From the NCBI GenBank assembly GCA_945878795.1, contig CAMDWF010000056.1, forward strand, positions 1 to 10,402: a stretch of 10,402 bases of DNA, read 5' to 3'. Below, piece after piece: positions 8,557 to 10,402 of the stretch. Origin of the DNA: Synechococcus sp. UW140 (lineage in GTDB: Bacteria; Cyanobacteriota; Cyanobacteriia; PCC-6307; Cyanobiaceae). The stretch's first letter is position 1; each line of letters opens with the position of its first letter. The notes below the pieces were generated by a model. The model ran no database searches. It had not been told where the DNA came from and saw nothing but the letters and a program-made list of their open reading frames with translations. The translations under genes were made by a program, and so were the position numbers.

Positions 8557-8579
8557 CCCAGTTAGGCATCGCATTGAGT
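8523..8579. terminator. Nested inverted repeat after the kdp operon
   Basis: ACTCAAT (8523-8529) pairs with ATTGAGT (8573-8579). Inside it GCCTAACT (8533-8540) pairs with AGTTAGGC (8560-8567), leaving a 19-base loop. Together they give a 15-base-pair stem with a small unequal internal loop. It lies 65 bases after the response regulator stop and about 90 bases before the FAS1 start. There is no T tract, so it is not a classic intrinsic terminator. It could be a transcript-end stem or a divergent operator. It also spans the proposed start of the minus-strand small gene. Confidence 0.45.
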
Positions 8580-8672
8580 GCGCTGACAGCGTGCTCCGCA
8601 GAACCACAGTCACCCAAGCGCCGCGCCTAGGCTGACTCAGATCAAATAAACCCAAGTTCTTCATTTCTCCCA

Positions 8673-9182
8673 ATGTTGACTCTCAATCGCTCGCTGCGTG
8701 CAGGCGTCGCTGCCCTATCTCTAAGCCTGTTGGCTTCAACAAGCGCCTTAGCAGGGGGTACCGCAATGGCCTCCAAGGACATCGTCGACACGGCTGTTTC
8801 TGCGGGCAGCTTCAAGACGCTCACGGCTGCGCTCAAGGCTGCCGGCCTCGTCGAAACCCTGAAGGGTAAAGGGCCATTCACCGTTTTTGCTCCCACCGAT
8901 GAGGCCTTCGCGAAGCTGCCGGCAGGCACGGTCGAGTCGCTTCTGGAGCCTGCGAACAAGCAAAAGTTAACGAACATTCTTACCTATCACGTCGTGGCCG
9001 GAAATGTGAAAGCCGCCGATGTCATCAAGCTCTCGAGCGCCAAGACATTGAACGGCCAGTCGGTCACGATCAAGGTCGTAGGAGGCAAGGTGTTGATCAA
9101 CGGGGCTACCGTCGTCAATGCCGATATCGCAGCGAAGAACGGCACGATCCACGTGATTGACACCGTACTGATGCCGAAGTGA
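8673..9182 (+). CDS. Secreted single-domain fasciclin (FAS1) protein
   Basis: The 169-residue protein has a signal peptide (about residues 1-27: positive N-region, Leu/Ala core, ALA cleavage site before GG). One FAS1 domain follows at about 35-168. Hallmarks are DIVDTAVSAGSFKTLTAAL, the FAS1 block GPFTVFAPTDEAFAKLPAGT and the H-box LTYHVVAG. The C-terminal strands read GATVVNADIAAKNGTIHVID. Such small FAS1 proteins are secreted or periplasmic and are linked to adhesion and surface interactions in bacteria; the exact role is unknown. The ATG is at 8673; no Shine-Dalgarno is evident, only an AT-rich leader (8640-8670). The third codon positions look less GC-extreme than in the kdp genes. An intervening stem and separate leader argue that it is not part of the kdp operon. 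Confidence 0.92.
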   Translation: MLTLNRSLRAGVAALSLSLLASTSALAGGTAMASKDIVDTAVSAGSFKTLTAALKAAGLVETLKGKGPFTVFAPTDEAFAKLPAGTVESLLEPANKQKLTNILTYHVVAGNVKAADVIKLSSAKTLNGQSVTIKVVGGKVLINGATVVNADIAAKNGTIHVIDTVLMPK

Positions 9183-9205
9183 TCTGCTGTCAGGCGGATT
9201 GAACT

Positions 9206-9230
9206 GGTGCCGCGCCTGGCCTGCGGCACC
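9206..9230. terminator. Strong hairpin after the FAS1 gene
   Basis: GGTGCCGC (9206-9213) and GCGGCACC (9223-9230) form a perfect eight-base-pair, GC-rich stem with a nine-base loop. It begins 23 bases after the FAS1 stop. No T run follows on either strand, so it fits a stem-type transcript end better than a canonical intrinsic terminator. It also lies 24 bases beyond the stop of the doubtful minus-strand ORF at 9255-9497, so it could serve both directions. Confidence 0.6.
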
Positions 9231-9254
9231 CCAATCAACAGCTTCGCCCGACCC

Positions 9255-9497
9255 TCAGGGCCGCACCAGCAACAGCAGGCGGGTGTCCTCAGGGTCCAGC
9301 AGCCAGTGCTTGGCTGGGACGTAAACCTGGAGCCATCCACCAACCAGCCACCGAATTGCCCCCGATGCGATAGCGACTGCCCCTAGCTGTCTCAACTCAG
9401 GGGCATAAGTCGTTCGCTTTGCCCTGCGCTGGTGAAGCTGGCGGCATGGCCACCCTGGGACCAGCCCATGGTTCTTGAAGGGGCTGAGATGCTTCAA
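9255..9497 (-). CDS. Doubtful small hypothetical ORF
   Basis: This would encode 80 residues starting from a TTG at 9495-9497. The second half (IRWLVGGWLQVYVPAKHWLL, then DPEDTRLLLLVRP) has GC-biased third positions and a protein-like look. The first half is rich in basic residues and less convincing. No ATG or GTG start and no ribosome site are present. I do not recognise a family. It may be the surviving C-terminal part of a lost gene. Its stop lies symmetrically opposite the FAS1 stop around a shared hairpin, which is mild support for a real convergent gene. Confidence 0.25.
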   Translation of the reverse strand: MKHLSPFKNHGLVPGWPCRQLHQRRAKRTTYAPELRQLGAVAIASGAIRWLVGGWLQVYVPAKHWLLDPEDTRLLLLVRP

Positions 9498-9499
9498 GA
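9473..9499. repeat. Short inverted repeat
   Basis: TCTTGAAG (9473-9480) and CTTCAAGA (9492-9499) are perfect eight-base inverted arms with an 11-base spacer, next to an AT-rich stretch (9500-9530). It could be an operator or a small hairpin. It overlaps the TTG start of the doubtful minus-strand ORF. No function can be assigned. Confidence 0.3.
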
Positions 9500-9602
9500 T
9501 TGTGATAATGGCTTATTCATATTTTCGCTCCAGGATCATGGTGTGTTGGGACCCTGCGGGCACTCAACGGGCAGGCAATATGCTGATCAGAAGCCGTCTG
9601 GA

Positions 9603-10402
9603 TCAGTGCCAAACGGCTGCAGCGGCGGCGCTCCCCCGGCATGCCCTGGCGATCACCTGCTCCTCATCGGCCGCAATCACCATCACCTCGAAAGGGGAAA
9701 GCCAGCCCAGGGCCGACACCACCTCTTGCCTGAGGGCGGCATCGTGTTCGCCGATGCCGCCGGTGAAGGCGATTACGTCGACGCCGCCGAGGCTGGCGGC
9801 CATGGCCCCAATCTCCCGCAGCAGCCGATGGCGGAAGACGGCGATGGCCAGCTGGGCTCCCTCGTGACCAGCCGCCGCAGCCGCCCTGAGCTCTTGCATG
9901 CTACCGCTGAGCTGGGAAAGAGCCAGCAAGCCGCTTTGTCCATTGAGGGCCTGGTCCAGCTGATCCACCGACAGGCCCCGGCGCAGTTGATGCAGCAGCA
10001 AGCCGGGGTCGACAGAGCCGCAGCGGGTGGCCATCACCAGCCCCTCCAGCGGCGTGAAGCCCATGGTGGTGTCGACGCTGCGACCCGCCGCGATGGCGCA
10101 GAGGGAGCAGCCGGCGCCTAAGTGGCAGCTGATCAGCCGCAGGGGGTTTGCCGGTGCGGCCTGGGGGAAGCGGGCAGCGACCACCTCAGCGACGTGCTGG
10201 TGACTGAGCCCGTGGAAGCCGAAACGCCGCAACCCCTGGCGGCGCCAGTCGGCGGGGATGGCGTAGGTGGCGGCCTCGGGCGGCAGGGTGGCGTGGAAGG
10301 CGGTATCGAAGCAGGCCCACTGCTCCAGGTGGGGCTGATGCTCCGCCAACCAACGCATCACCCGCAGGGCCGGGCCATTGTGCAGGGGAGCCAGGGGCAC
10401 CA
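9603..10402 (-). CDS. ackA: Acetate kinase, C-terminal part (5' end outside window)
   Basis: Acetate kinase interconverts acetyl phosphate + ADP and acetate + ATP, in the cytoplasm, usually with phosphotransacetylase. About 266 codons are present, out of roughly 400 in a full protein; the start lies beyond base 10402. Motifs in order: PLAPLHN, CFDTAFH, LRRFGFHGLSHQHV (catalytic-region His), ISCHLGAGCSL, the signature GRSVDTTMGFTPLEGLVMAT followed by RCGSVDPG (with the catalytic arginine), and FTGGIGEHDAALR near the C-terminus. The loop reads HLGAG where E. coli has HLGNG. The protein ends at a TGA (9603-9605) after an alanine-rich tail. It converges on the FAS1 gene. There is no visible functional tie to kdp, although acetyl phosphate can phosphorylate some response regulators. 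Confidence 0.96.
   Translation of the reverse strand, partial: VPLAPLHNGPALRVMRWLAEHQPHLEQWACFDTAFHATLPPEAATYAIPADWRRQGLRRFGFHGLSHQHVAEVVAARFPQAAPANPLRLISCHLGAGCSLCAIAAGRSVDTTMGFTPLEGLVMATRCGSVDPGLLLHQLRRGLSVDQLDQALNGQSGLLALSQLSGSMQELRAAAAAGHEGAQLAIAVFRHRLLREIGAMAASLGGVDVIAFTGGIGEHDAALRQEVVSALGWLSPFEVMVIAADEEQVIARACRGSAAAAAVWH

Larger units (their letters stand above)
9183..9602. other. Region between the FAS1 and acetate kinase genes
   Basis: These 420 bases contain the FAS1-side hairpin, one doubtful minus-strand ORF and one short inverted repeat (each annotated separately). The stretch at 9500-9602 has an AT-rich patch followed by ordinary sequence. I see no tRNA, no insertion-sequence ends and no clear T-tract terminator for the acetate kinase gene. 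Confidence 0.6.

Noticed and set aside
7975..8673. Long minus-strand open frame across the response regulator
   Set aside because: It is antisense to a clear receiver/LuxR protein; high GC content leaves long open antisense frames throughout this window.
9592..9616. GCCGT/ACGGC hairpin at the end of acetate kinase as terminator
   Set aside because: The arms are only five bases with a long loop, no T tract, and it overlaps the stop codon.
9432..10121. Plus-strand open frame of about 229 codons opposite acetate kinase
   Set aside because: Acetate kinase on the minus strand has all its signature motifs; the opposite frame is low-complexity His/Gln/Gly-rich shadow.

Overview
The window is high-GC, densely packed bacterial DNA. 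It looks like a cyanobacterium, most likely the Synechococcus/Cyanobium type. The main reasons are a kdpA-kdpB-small membrane gene-kdpC-short kdpD order, which matches the cyanobacterial kdp arrangement known from Anabaena (kdpABGCD with a kdpD lacking its kinase half), and the GC-rich codon style. The taxonomic call is inference; no rRNA or other marker is present.

Layout. (1) 62-595, minus strand: a small NAD(P)H-dependent FMN-reductase-like flavoprotein. (2) 596-1112: no intact gene, but there is a degraded GNAT acetyltransferase (about 878-1050), another short coding-like remnant (750-884), and a compact set of inverted TTGCA/TGCAA half-sites just before kdpA. (3) 1113-8457, plus strand: one tightly packed potassium-uptake operon, kdpA, kdpB, a two-helix kdpF/kdpG-like gene, kdpC, a short kdpD (ATPase-like domain plus Usp domain, no kinase), a separate membrane histidine kinase, and a NarL/LuxR-type response regulator. 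From the small membrane gene onward the genes overlap or nearly touch, which indicates translational coupling. (4) 8458-8672: a nested inverted repeat and a possible frameshifted small membrane-protein gene on the minus strand. (5) 8673-9182, plus strand: a secreted single-domain fasciclin (FAS1) protein. (6) 9183-9602: a strong hairpin, a doubtful minus-strand ORF and a second short inverted repeat. (7) 9603-10402, minus strand: the C-terminal two thirds of acetate kinase, running off the window edge.

How the genes work together. KdpA (K+ channel-like subunit), KdpB (P-type ATPase), KdpC and the small KdpF-like peptide should form the high-affinity K+ pump. In enterics, K+ limitation is read by one large KdpD sensor kinase and passed to the OmpR-family regulator KdpE. 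Here the KdpD sensory half ends as its own protein. The next two overlapping or adjacent genes supply a separate four-helix histidine kinase and a NarL-family regulator. The most interesting hypothesis in the window is that this is a split Kdp sensory system with a non-KdpE output, perhaps acting on the half-site cluster upstream of kdpA.
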